NCBI GenBank assembly: GCA_963664935.2
Contig: CAXXSE010000002.1
Span: forward strand, 1 to 64,000
Direction: 5' to 3'
Source of the DNA: G963664935 sp963664935
GTDB lineage: Bacteria; Pseudomonadota; Gammaproteobacteria; Methylococcales; G963664935
Length of the DNA: 64,000 bases
Below the pieces are notes generated by a model that was not told where the DNA came from, did no database searches, and saw nothing but the letters and a program-made list of their open reading frames with translations. This document shows positions 57,019 through 64,000 of this stretch, one piece after another. Position 1 is the first letter of the stretch, and the number at the start of each line of letters is the position of its first letter. The position numbers and the translations under genes were made by a program.

Positions 57019-59022
57019 ATGACTAAAAAATTTCATCTGCATTGTGGGTTTCAACCGGCGGGGGATCAGCCGCAAGCGATTGACGGCCTGACTGAGGGTT
57101 TAAGTGATGGTGAAGTGCATCAGACGCTTCTCGGGGTCACTGGGTCCGGCAAAACCTTCACCATTGCCAATGTGATCCAAAATATTCAACGGCCGGCTAT
57201 GATCCTCGCGCCGAATAAAACACTGGCAGCTCAGTTGTATGGTGAGATGAAAGAGTTTTTTCCGGAGAACTCGGTGGAATACTTTGTCTCTTATTACGAC
57301 TACTACCAGCCGGAAGCTTATGTGCCGGCTTCGGATACGTATATCGAAAAGGATGCATCCCTAAACGAACATATTGAGCAAATGCGTTTGTCAGCCACAA
57401 AGGCCTTGATCGAGCGACGGGACACGATTGTGGTTGCAACCGTTTCGTCAATCTATGGATTAGGGGAGCCGGAATCTTATTTTAAGATGGTATTGCACTT
57501 GGTGCGAGGGGACTTGATTAATCAGCGTACCTTACTTCGAAGATTGGCGGAAATGCAATATACCCGCAATGATATGGAATTGCGCCGGGCGACTTACCGG
57601 GTGCGAGGCGATGTGGTCGATATTTATCCGGCGGAATCGGAAAAGGAAGCTTTGCGGGTTGAATTGTTCGACGATGAAATTGAAAGGATGTCTTTATTTG
57701 ACCCCCTTACCGGCGAAATTCTGAGTCGCATCGCACGCTATACTGTATTTCCTAAAAGTCATTATGTGACACCTCGGGAAAAATTGCTGGCGGCGGTCGA
57801 TCAGATAAAAATTGAATTAAAGGAACGCTTGGATCAATTGCGATCATTGAACAAACTGGTTGAGGCGCAACGCCTTGAACAAAGGACTTTGTTTGATCTC
57901 GAAATGATTATGGAAGTGGGGTATTGTTCGGGAATCGAAAATTATTCACGGTATCTTTCGGGCAGGTTGTCCGGCGAACCGCCACCGACGATGTTCGACT
58001 ATCTGCCCGACGATGCGATTGTGGTTGTCGACGAAAGTCATGTCACGATTCCTCAACTCGGCGCTATGTATCGTGGTGATCGTTCGCGGAAAGAAACCTT
58101 GGTCGAATACGGATTTAGATTGCCTTCGGCATTAGATAATCGGCCGTTGCAATTTGAGGAATTTGAGATGCGGTCTCCGCAGCGGATATACGTGTCAGCG
58201 ACCCCGAGTGCTTATGAGCTGGAACACTCGGGGGCGATTGTGGAGCAGGTCGTCCGTCCCACGGGATTGGTGGACCCCATGGTTGAAGTGCGCCCCGCTA
58301 TCTACCAAGTCGACGATTTAATGTCCGAGATTCGATACCGTGTTCAGCAAAACGAGCGAACCTTGGTGACGACTTTGACGAAGCGCATGTCGGAAGATTT
58401 AACCGAATATTTTCTTGATCACGATATCCGGGTGCGTTATCTGCATTCCGATATAGACACGGTTGAGCGGGTCGAAATTATTCATGACCTGCGGCTTGGT
58501 CGATTCGATGTATTGGTGGGGATTAATCTCCTCCGGGAGGGTCTTGATATCCCCGAGGTTTCACTGGTTGCCGTTCTGGATGCGGATAAGGAAGGATTTC
58601 TGCGTTCGGTGGTTTCCCTGGTTCAAACCATGGGGCGGGCAGCGCGAAACGTCAATGGACACGTGATACTCTACGGCGATACGACGACCCGATCGATGAA
58701 AGCGGCAATTGAAGAAACCGAGCGTCGCCGAGATAAACAAATCGAATATAATAAAAGACACGGCGTAACTCCTGTCACCATTCAGAAAAAAGTGACCGAT
58801 ATTTTGGAAGTAGCCATACCGGGAGCAGGACGTAATACTGCTGCGGTACGCTCTAAAGTTGCGGAAACCTGGCCTGGTTATAAGGTCACTTCACCTAAGC
58901 AGGCAGCCAAGTTAATCAAAGAACTTGAAGAAAAAATGTACACCCACGCGCGGGACTTGGAATTTGAAGAAGCCGCCAATATACGGGACCGGATCAAAGA
59001 GGTTCGTTCAAGTATCGTGTAA
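57019..59022 (+). CDS. uvrB: Excinuclease ABC subunit B
   Basis: The DNA damage-verification helicase of nucleotide excision repair. It receives DNA from UvrA and recruits UvrC. 667 residues, normal length. Walker A is GVTGSGKT (39-46). The beta-hairpin YYDYYQPEAYVP (about 92-103) inserts between strands. Walker B is VVVDESHVTIPQL. Motif V/VI is INLLREGLDIPEVSLVAVLD and QTMGRAARNVNG. The C-terminal UVR motif (EEKMYTHARDLEFEEAANIR) binds UvrC. No frameshift. Transcribed away from aspC. Confidence 0.97.
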   Translation: MTKKFHLHCGFQPAGDQPQAIDGLTEGLSDGEVHQTLLGVTGSGKTFTIANVIQNIQRPAMILAPNKTLAAQLYGEMKEFFPENSVEYFVSYYDYYQPEAYVPASDTYIEKDASLNEHIEQMRLSATKALIERRDTIVVATVSSIYGLGEPESYFKMVLHLVRGDLINQRTLLRRLAEMQYTRNDMELRRATYRVRGDVVDIYPAESEKEALRVELFDDEIERMSLFDPLTGEILSRIARYTVFPKSHYVTPREKLLAAVDQIKIELKERLDQLRSLNKLVEAQRLEQRTLFDLEMIMEVGYCSGIENYSRYLSGRLSGEPPPTMFDYLPDDAIVVVDESHVTIPQLGAMYRGDRSRKETLVEYGFRLPSALDNRPLQFEEFEMRSPQRIYVSATPSAYELEHSGAIVEQVVRPTGLVDPMVEVRPAIYQVDDLMSEIRYRVQQNERTLVTTLTKRMSEDLTEYFLDHDIRVRYLHSDIDTVERVEIIHDLRLGRFDVLVGINLLREGLDIPEVSLVAVLDADKEGFLRSVVSLVQTMGRAARNVNGHVILYGDTTTRSMKAAIEETERRRDKQIEYNKRHGVTPVTIQKKVTDILEVAIPGAGRNTAAVRSKVAETWPGYKVTSPKQAAKLIKELEEKMYTHARDLEFEEAANIRDRIKEVRSSIV

Positions 59023-59090
59023 ATGACGATTTTTATGTTCGTACGTGGATTTCAAACTCATTGGCATAGAGAACTGTTTCAAAATACCAA

Positions 59091-59316
59091 AGTCTATTCC
59101 AATCTATAAATGGCCCTGAAATTGGGAACAGATCATGAATAACCTTTTAACTGGAGCGGAAGAGGTGTCAAGGAGGAGTTTGTAGCGTAGCGGAGGAATC
59201 TCCTTGACACTTCTGAAGCGTAAGTTAACCTCAATTTATGATCTGTTCTCGGTTTCAGGGCCATTTCACGTTAGAAATTACCCCCTCTTCAGGGCCATTT
59301 CATATTGGACAAGACT
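59091..59316. repeat. MITE, copy 2
   Basis: 226 bp, almost identical to the element at 16030-16256, with one C fewer in a C run. Same ends, AGTCTATTCCAATCTATAAA and inverted AGTCTTGTCCAATATGAAAT. It lies between uvrB and tRNA-Val. Conservation between two distant sites indicates recent activity. Confidence 0.85.
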
Positions 59317-59379
59317 ATACCTTTATCAATCAACGAAACTAGGCTAAAATACTAAGATTATATTGGATACGTAAATTAC

Positions 59380-59456
59380 AGGCGCGTAGCTCAGCTGGTT
59401 AGAGCACCACCTTGACATGGTGGGGGTCGTTGGTTCAACTCCAATCGCGCCTACCA
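59380..59456 (+). tRNA. tRNA-Val (GAC)
   Basis: Cloverleaf AGGCGCG / CGCGCCT, D-arm GCTC-AGCTGGTTA-GAGC, anticodon stem CCACC / GGTGG with loop TTGACAT, variable loop, T-arm TTGG-TTCAACT-CCAA and encoded CCA. The anticodon GAC reads GUC/GUU valine codons. Confidence 0.93.
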
Positions 59457-59471
59457 ATTCGATAAAATCAA

Positions 59472-59506
59472 AAGCATCGCATCGCGGTGCTTTAGTTTTT
59501 TGGGAC
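59472..59506 (+). terminator. Terminator after tRNA-Val
   Basis: The stem AAAGCATCGC / GCGGTGCTTT (loop AT) is followed by AGTTTTTT. It begins 16 bp after the tRNA. Confidence 0.7.
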
Positions 59507-59685
59507 AACTACTTTTGTACCTGTTTAGATTGCCACTGAAATTTGTCAGTTCAAGGCGACAAATGTGAGTTTACATGTGTAAATGATCATTTTTTAACGC
59601 AGAAATGACGGATTTCAGGGGTGAGCTGAATAGCTACACTTTTTCTCCATCTGGAACAGCGAAACCGTTACACGCCGCTTGGTTA

Positions 59686-61605
59686 ATGCCGATAATTTCA
59701 CTCCCTGACGGGTCAACACGCCAGTTTGATCGCGTCGTTACCATTGCGGAAGTCGCGGAATCGATTGGTCCAGGATTGGCAAAGGCCTCCATTGCCGGGC
59801 GTATCGACGACAGGTTGGTCGATTGTAGCGCGGAAATCGATCATGACGCGCGCTTACAAATCATCACCGCTAAAGACGATGAAGGCTTGGAAATTATTCG
59901 ACATTCCACTGCCCACCTGTTGGCGCAAGCGGTTAAGCTTCTTTTCCCGAGCGCGCAAGTCACCATAGGACCGGTGATTACGGATGGGTTTTACTACGAT
60001 TTTTGTTTTGAGCGTGCTTTCACAACCGAAGATCTTAAACTGATCGAAACCAAGATGTACGAACTCGCATCCGAGGGTTTGGCGGTTAGGCGAAGCGTCA
60101 TGCCAAGAGATGAAGCGGTTGAATATTTCCGGGAACAAGGAGAGGAGTATAAAGCCCGGATTATTGAAAGTATCCCCGAAGGCGAAGACCTGTCGCTGTA
60201 CAACCAAGGCGAATTTACCGATTTGTGCCGAGGCCCCCACGTCCCGAATACCAGTAAATTGAAGGCTTTCAAGCTGACGAAAATCGCTGGGGCTTATTGG
60301 CGTGGCGATTCCAACAACGAGATGCTGCAGCGTATCTACGGCACTGCGTGGCAAGATAAAAAAGCCTTAAAAGCGTATCTGCATCGGATAGAAGAGGCGG
60401 AAAAGCGGGATCATCGCAAGCTAGCCAAAAAACTGGATTTATTTCATACCCAGGAAGAAGCTCCTGGAATGGTTTTCTGGCACGATAAAGGCTGGGCGAT
60501 CTATCAGGTAGTCGAACAATATATCCGTGATCAGCTTCGGACCAGGGGCTATCAAGAAGTCAAAACGCCTCAAGTCGTGGATAAATCCCTCTGGGAAAAG
60601 TCTGGCCATTGGGATAAATTTGGGGATATGATATTCACAACCCATTCGGAACATCATGATTATGCGATAAAACCGATGAATTGCCCTTGCCACGTGCAGA
60701 TTTACAACCAAGGGCTTAAAAGCTATCGTGAACTTCCAATCCGTATGGCTGAATTCGGTTCGTGCCACCGTAACGAGCCTTCGGGTACATTACACGGTCT
60801 CATGCGGGCTAGAAATTTTACGCAAGACGATGCCCATATTTTTTGTACTGAAAGTCAGATACAGGAAGAAGTGTCATCGTTCATCGATTTGTTGTTTAAG
60901 GTGTATCGGGACTTTGGTTTCGAAGACATATTGATAAAACTTTCAACGCGGCCGGAAAACCGTGTTGGCGATGACTCGGTATGGGATAAGGCCGAAAGCG
61001 CTTTGGAACTGGCATTGAATAATAAAGGGTTGGATTGGGATCTTCAGCCCGGAGAGGGAGCATTTTACGGCCCCAAAATTGAATTTTCGTTGAAAGATTG
61101 CCTGGACCGGGTTTGGCAATGCGGAACCATCCAGGTCGATTTTTCCATGCCGGGACGGTTGGAAGCCAGCTATATCGCGGAAGATAATTCAAAACAAGTA
61201 CCGGTGATGCTGCACCGGGCGATTTTGGGTTCTTTAGAAAGATTTATCGGAATCCTGATCGAAAATTACGCGGGAATATTCCCGCTTTGGCTGGCACCGG
61301 TCCAGATTGTGATTTGCAATATCACTGATCGACAAGCGGATTATGCTCGCGATGTGCACCAATTCTTTGAGAAGCAAGGGATTCGAGCAAAAATAGACTT
61401 GAGAAATGAGAAGATCGGTTTTAAAATCCGCGAGCACGCAATGCAAAAGATACCGTATCTTTTGATCGTGGGGGATGATGAAGTCGATTCGAAGTCGGTT
61501 TCAGTCCGAACCCAAAAAGGGGAAAATCTGGGAAGTTTTTCGAGGGATCAGTTTAGTATGCTGTTGGTTAATGAGATAGAATGCCGCGATCAAGCGGTTA
61601 ATTAA
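59686..61605 (+). CDS. thrS: Threonyl-tRNA synthetase
   Basis: Charges tRNA-Thr. 639 residues from MPIISLPDGSTRQFD, the usual family start. An ATG at 59605 would add 27 residues not found in relatives. Domains: TGS (1-62), editing domain (HSTAHLLAQAVK zinc-binding-like motif; CRGPHVPN), class II catalytic core and anticodon-binding C-domain (NITDRQADYARDVHQFFE). Motif 2: FGSCHRNEPSGTLHGLMRAR. Motif 3: HRAILGSLERFIGIL. Catalytic zinc ligands appear as Cys in MNCPCHVQIYNQG, His in DDAHIFC and His in MLHRAILG. NCPCH has Cys where NCPGH is usual. Followed 15 bp later by infC, as in E. coli. Confidence 0.96.
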   Translation: MPIISLPDGSTRQFDRVVTIAEVAESIGPGLAKASIAGRIDDRLVDCSAEIDHDARLQIITAKDDEGLEIIRHSTAHLLAQAVKLLFPSAQVTIGPVITDGFYYDFCFERAFTTEDLKLIETKMYELASEGLAVRRSVMPRDEAVEYFREQGEEYKARIIESIPEGEDLSLYNQGEFTDLCRGPHVPNTSKLKAFKLTKIAGAYWRGDSNNEMLQRIYGTAWQDKKALKAYLHRIEEAEKRDHRKLAKKLDLFHTQEEAPGMVFWHDKGWAIYQVVEQYIRDQLRTRGYQEVKTPQVVDKSLWEKSGHWDKFGDMIFTTHSEHHDYAIKPMNCPCHVQIYNQGLKSYRELPIRMAEFGSCHRNEPSGTLHGLMRARNFTQDDAHIFCTESQIQEEVSSFIDLLFKVYRDFGFEDILIKLSTRPENRVGDDSVWDKAESALELALNNKGLDWDLQPGEGAFYGPKIEFSLKDCLDRVWQCGTIQVDFSMPGRLEASYIAEDNSKQVPVMLHRAILGSLERFIGILIENYAGIFPLWLAPVQIVICNITDRQADYARDVHQFFEKQGIRAKIDLRNEKIGFKIREHAMQKIPYLLIVGDDEVDSKSVSVRTQKGENLGSFSRDQFSMLLVNEIECRDQAVN

Positions 61606-61620
61606 GAAAGGAGAGAGCGT

Positions 61621-62142
61621 ATCGCCGCAAAAAAAGAAGCACGACTGAACGATGAGATTACCTCATCTACGGTCAGATTGATTGACGCTGATGGAGGGCA
61701 AGCCGGTCTTGTCGCATTAGATCAAGCCAAAAGAACCGCGTATGACCAGGATCTCGACCTTGTTGAGATCTCTCCTAACGCAGAGCCGCCAGTCTGCAAG
61801 ATAATGAATTATGGAAAGTACCGGTTTGAACAAAATAAAAAACTGCATGCGGCTAAAAAGAAACAGAAACTGATTCATGTCAAAGAGATCAAGTTCCGTC
61901 CTGGGACCGACTCCGGGGATTATCAGGTCAAGATGAGGAGTCTAGTCCGATTCCTCAGTGACGGAGATAAGACAAAAGTGACGGTTAGGTTCAGGGGGCG
62001 GGAAATGGCCCATAGAGAACTGGGAATGGATCTTTTGAAAAGGGTCGAAGCTGACTTGCAGGAATTGGCGGTTGTGGAGCAGTTTCCAAAAATGGAAGGA
62101 AGACAAATGGTAATGGTGCTCGCGCCAAATAAAAATAAATAA
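61621..62142 (+). CDS. infC: Translation initiation factor IF-3, non-canonical AUC start
   Basis: IF-3 keeps ribosomal subunits apart and checks the start codon. No ATG, GTG or TTG stands at the expected N-terminus. Directly behind AGGAGAG, ATC at 61621 opens the frame (M)AAKKEARLNDEITSSTVRLI, which aligns with the IF-3 start. E. coli infC uses AUU for the same autoregulation: IF-3 discriminates against its own mRNA. 173 residues, N-domain (ISPNAEPPVCKIMNYGKYRF), lysine linker, C-domain (KEIKFRPGTDSGDYQVKMRS, FRGREMAHRELG). A start at TTG 61678 would remove 19 conserved residues. A 258-bp gap before rpmI has small hairpins (for example GACGATTTATATCGTC) and may hold the L20 control site. Confidence 0.95.
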   Translation: MAAKKEARLNDEITSSTVRLIDADGGQAGLVALDQAKRTAYDQDLDLVEISPNAEPPVCKIMNYGKYRFEQNKKLHAAKKKQKLIHVKEIKFRPGTDSGDYQVKMRSLVRFLSDGDKTKVTVRFRGREMAHRELGMDLLKRVEADLQELAVVEQFPKMEGRQMVMVLAPNKNK

Positions 62143-62400
62143 AGTAACTCATCATCTTACGGCTTATTTTCGCGATTACAGCGTAAAAAAACGTCTGGAA
62201 CGTCTTTGAACAACTACAAGCTGTCGCAACGCGTTTGGTTGTCGACGATTTATATCGTCTAACAGACGTAATTATTTAGGGTGCGGGGTACTAGTAAACT
62301 CGGTGCTTTCTACTCGTGTTCACAGAAATAAACCACAATTTCAACAGCCGCTGGGTTATACTGGGCAGTTACACAATAAATTGCATCAAGAGAGTTTAAA

Positions 62401-62598
62401 ATGCCAAAGATAAAGACCAATCGTGGAGCCGCAAAACGTTTTAAGCGGACTGCATCGGGGCGGTTTAAGTGTGGTCAATCCCACCGTCGTCATATATTGA
62501 CTAAAAAAACCACCAAAAGAAAAAGACAATTGAGGAAAGCAACTACCCTGCATGCTGCGGATACTCGAAGTGCGGCGCGGATGCTTCCTTACAGTTAA
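62401..62598 (+). CDS. rpmI: Ribosomal protein bL35
   Basis: 65 residues, MPKIKTNRGAAKRFKRTASG, then RFKCGQSHRRHILTKKTTKR, standard length and sequence for L35 of the large subunit. Ribosome site AAGAGAG. Followed after 30 bp by rplT. In gammaproteobacteria both are under L20 autocontrol. Confidence 0.96.
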   Translation: MPKIKTNRGAAKRFKRTASGRFKCGQSHRRHILTKKTTKRKRQLRKATTLHAADTRSAARMLPYS

Positions 62599-62628
62599 CA
62601 ACTATAATTATAATCTGGAGAGAAATAT

Positions 62629-62979
62629 ATGCCGAGAGTCAAACGTGGCGTTACCGCGCGAGCGAGGCACAAAAAAGTTTTAAAGCAAGCCAAAGGCTAC
62701 TATGGGGCGCGTAGCCGTGTATATCGTGTAGCAAAACAGGCCGTCATTAAGGCAGGCCAATACGCCTATCGCGATCGGAGGCAGAGAAAACGCCAGTTTC
62801 GGGCACTATGGATTGTCAGGATCAATGCCGCTGCTCGGCAATGCGGACTATCTTATAGCCGTTTTATGAACGGGCTGAAAAAAGCTTCAATCGACATTGA
62901 TCGAAAAATATTAGCGGATCTTGCCGTCCATGATAAAGAAGGCTTCGCGGAACTGGCGCGCTTAGCGCAATCCAGCTGA
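62629..62979 (+). CDS. rplT: Ribosomal protein bL20
   Basis: 116 residues, an early assembly protein of the 50S subunit that also represses its own operon. The basic N-terminal tail MPRVKRGVTARARHKKVLKQ, then AKGYYGARSRVYRVAKQAVI, and the globular RQCGLSYSRFMNGLKKASID are canonical. Ribosome site TGGAGAG. Confidence 0.97.
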   Translation: MPRVKRGVTARARHKKVLKQAKGYYGARSRVYRVAKQAVIKAGQYAYRDRRQRKRQFRALWIVRINAAARQCGLSYSRFMNGLKKASIDIDRKILADLAVHDKEGFAELARLAQSS

Positions 62980-62988
62980 ATTCAATGG

Positions 62989-63018
62989 GTGATGGGAAGC
63001 CCTCTTTCTTCCCGTCAC
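62989..63018 (+). promoter_or_regulatory. Hairpin between rplT and pheS
   Basis: GTGATGGGAAG / CTTCCCGTCAC, an 11-bp stem with one G-T wobble and loop CCCTCTTT plus one C. It has no T-tract, so it is not a standard terminator. The position corresponds to the pheST attenuator of E. coli, but I see no phenylalanine-rich leader peptide. Confidence 0.45.
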
Positions 63019-63055
63019 GTGTCAGCCAATCCTCATCACAAAAAGGGTTTTATCG

Positions 63056-64000
63056 GTGACAACTTCTGTTGAAGAAGTACTTGCGCGGGCAATCGAAAAG
63101 CTTAGTCAGGCTCGGGATCTAAGCCAATTGGAACAGCTAAGGGTTGAGTATCTTGGCAAAAAGGGTGTTTTCACGCTTGAAATGAAGACCTTGGGGAAAC
63201 TTCCGGCGGATCGGCGCCCCGTGGTTGGACAGGTCATAAACAGTGCGCGAAAAAGCTTTCAAACTGAGCTTGATTCGCGAAAGGTTAGTTTGCAACAGTC
63301 CTTGTTGGAAAAACGCCTTGCTTCGGAAACCATCGACGTTACCCTTCCGGGTAGAAATAAACGGACGGGTGGTTTGCATCCGGTGACTTCAACGCTACGG
63401 AGGATTTCGCGAATCTTTTCCACGGTCGGATTCGAAACCGTCGAAGGTCCGGAAATTGAAGATGACTACCACAATTTTGAAGCCTTAAATATACCCGAGC
63501 ATCATCCCGCACGGGCAATGCACGATACTTTTTATTTTGATAAGCATACCTTATTAAGGACCCATACCTCACCTGTTCAGGTTCGGGTTATGGAAAAACA
63601 ACCGCCTCCCTTAAAGGTTATCGCGCCCGGAAGAGTTTACCGGTGCGATTCGGATCTTACTCACACGCCGATGTTCCATCAGGTTGAAGGCTTTTTAGTC
63701 GATACCGATGTCAGCTTTACCGATTTAAAAGGCGTGTTATACGAATTTTTAAGCGCGTTCTTTGAAAAAGATATGCGCTTACGGTTTAGGCCTTCCTATT
63801 TCCCTTTTACCGAACCTTCCGCGGAAGTGGATATCGAATGCGTGATGTGTGGAGGAGAGGGTTGCCGGGTATGTAGCCAAAGTGGGTGGTTGGAGGTGCT
63901 CGGCTGTGGAATGATTCATCCGCAAGTATTTAAATTCGTGAATATAGATAACGAAAAATTTACCGGATTTGCGTTTGGGATGGGGGTTGAACGGCTCGCC
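63056..64000 (+). CDS. pheS: Phenylalanyl-tRNA synthetase alpha chain (cut by window end)
   Basis: Catalytic chain of the alpha2-beta2 enzyme that charges tRNA-Phe. The GTG start at 63056 gives (M)TTSVEEVLARAIEKLSQARD. The N-terminal coiled coil binds tRNA. Motif regions: the HPARAMHDTFYF block, LLRTHTSPVQVRVM, the motif 2 region RVYRCDSDLTHTPMFHQVEG and LRFRPSYFPFTEPSAEVDIE. Four cysteines (CVMCGGEGCRVC) form the zinc-like site seen in many PheS. It ends at GFAFGMGVERLA in motif 3, 315 codons in, about 12-25 short of the usual end. pheT should follow. Confidence 0.96.
   Translation, partial: MTTSVEEVLARAIEKLSQARDLSQLEQLRVEYLGKKGVFTLEMKTLGKLPADRRPVVGQVINSARKSFQTELDSRKVSLQQSLLEKRLASETIDVTLPGRNKRTGGLHPVTSTLRRISRIFSTVGFETVEGPEIEDDYHNFEALNIPEHHPARAMHDTFYFDKHTLLRTHTSPVQVRVMEKQPPPLKVIAPGRVYRCDSDLTHTPMFHQVEGFLVDTDVSFTDLKGVLYEFLSAFFEKDMRLRFRPSYFPFTEPSAEVDIECVMCGGEGCRVCSQSGWLEVLGCGMIHPQVFKFVNIDNEKFTGFAFGMGVERLA

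Noticed and set aside
59605..59685. Upstream ATG of thrS
   Set aside because: The additional 27 residues are not part of the ThrRS TGS domain. MPIISLPDG is the conserved start.
1..64000. CRISPR array
   Set aside because: No regularly spaced direct repeats were noticed, and no cas gene is present.

Overview
The window looks like a gammaproteobacterial chromosome segment of moderate GC. This rests on the gene content and on the protein sequences of prfB, uvrB, thrS, infC, rpmI, rplT and pheS. The species cannot be named from the sequence. The right third (about 49-64 kb) is mostly intact housekeeping DNA. The left two thirds are accessory DNA crowded with insertion sequences and broken genes, so the genome appears to be gaining mobile DNA and losing genes. 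Many of the frameshifts sit in homopolymers, so base-calling error has to be excluded for them. Layout: 1-3.05 kb holds the remains of gltB and gltD (glutamate synthase) with many single-base indels. 3.05-4.04 kb holds broken toxin-antitoxin genes. 4.3-7.2 kb is a minus-strand FHA / Ser-Thr kinase signalling cluster, also decayed. 7.3-19.0 kb is a nested stack of mobile elements. An old copy (C) of an IS4-superfamily element was entered by an IS200/IS605 element. That element was entered at TTAATTAA by a structure with two direct copies (A, B) of the IS4-like element flanking about 5.3 kb of cargo. The cargo carries a broken GST gene, a GNAT acetyltransferase and an IS1111-type element. The IS1111 transposase gene is split by an ORF-less group II intron in antisense orientation, and the intron is itself split by a MITE. 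19-21.5 kb has an integrase remnant, a tRNA-Ser 3' end likely to be an att scar, and an ISNCY-like element. 21.7-36.6 kb is one tightly coupled minus-strand operon resembling type 3 BREX phage defence: brxF, brxC, a pglX-type methylase, then (where the helicase brxHII is expected) a PHP/SMC-like ATPase and an AlbA-type ATP-binding protein, a GxxExxY protein, pglZ and brxA. Several of these genes carry disabling lesions: two brxC frameshifts plus a Walker A Ser-to-Leu change, a frameshift in the PHP ATPase, and an amber codon, a frameshift and an IS200 insertion in pglZ. 37-49 kb is a second mobile-element zone (IS21, ISKra4 and IS91 remnants, IS110, a second ISNCY-like copy, an ISAs1 remnant, and a RAYT gene split by a MITE plus an IS630) with a VapC toxin, a TetR regulator and small DUF genes. 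49-64 kb carries an exported PCMT, a TacAT-like toxin-antitoxin pair, cpdA, a DUF1499 lipoprotein, prfB with its programmed +1 frameshift, an orphan holin-like gene, tRNA-Met, type I restriction remnants, an AspC-type aminotransferase divergent from uvrB, tRNA-Val, and the conserved cluster thrS-infC-rpmI-rplT-pheS, in which infC starts at a non-canonical AUC. How the genes work together: the 3' cluster supplies translation factors and aminoacyl-tRNA synthetases. The BREX-like operon would have methylated host DNA and blocked phage, but as written it is probably inactive. The IS families explain most gene disruptions.
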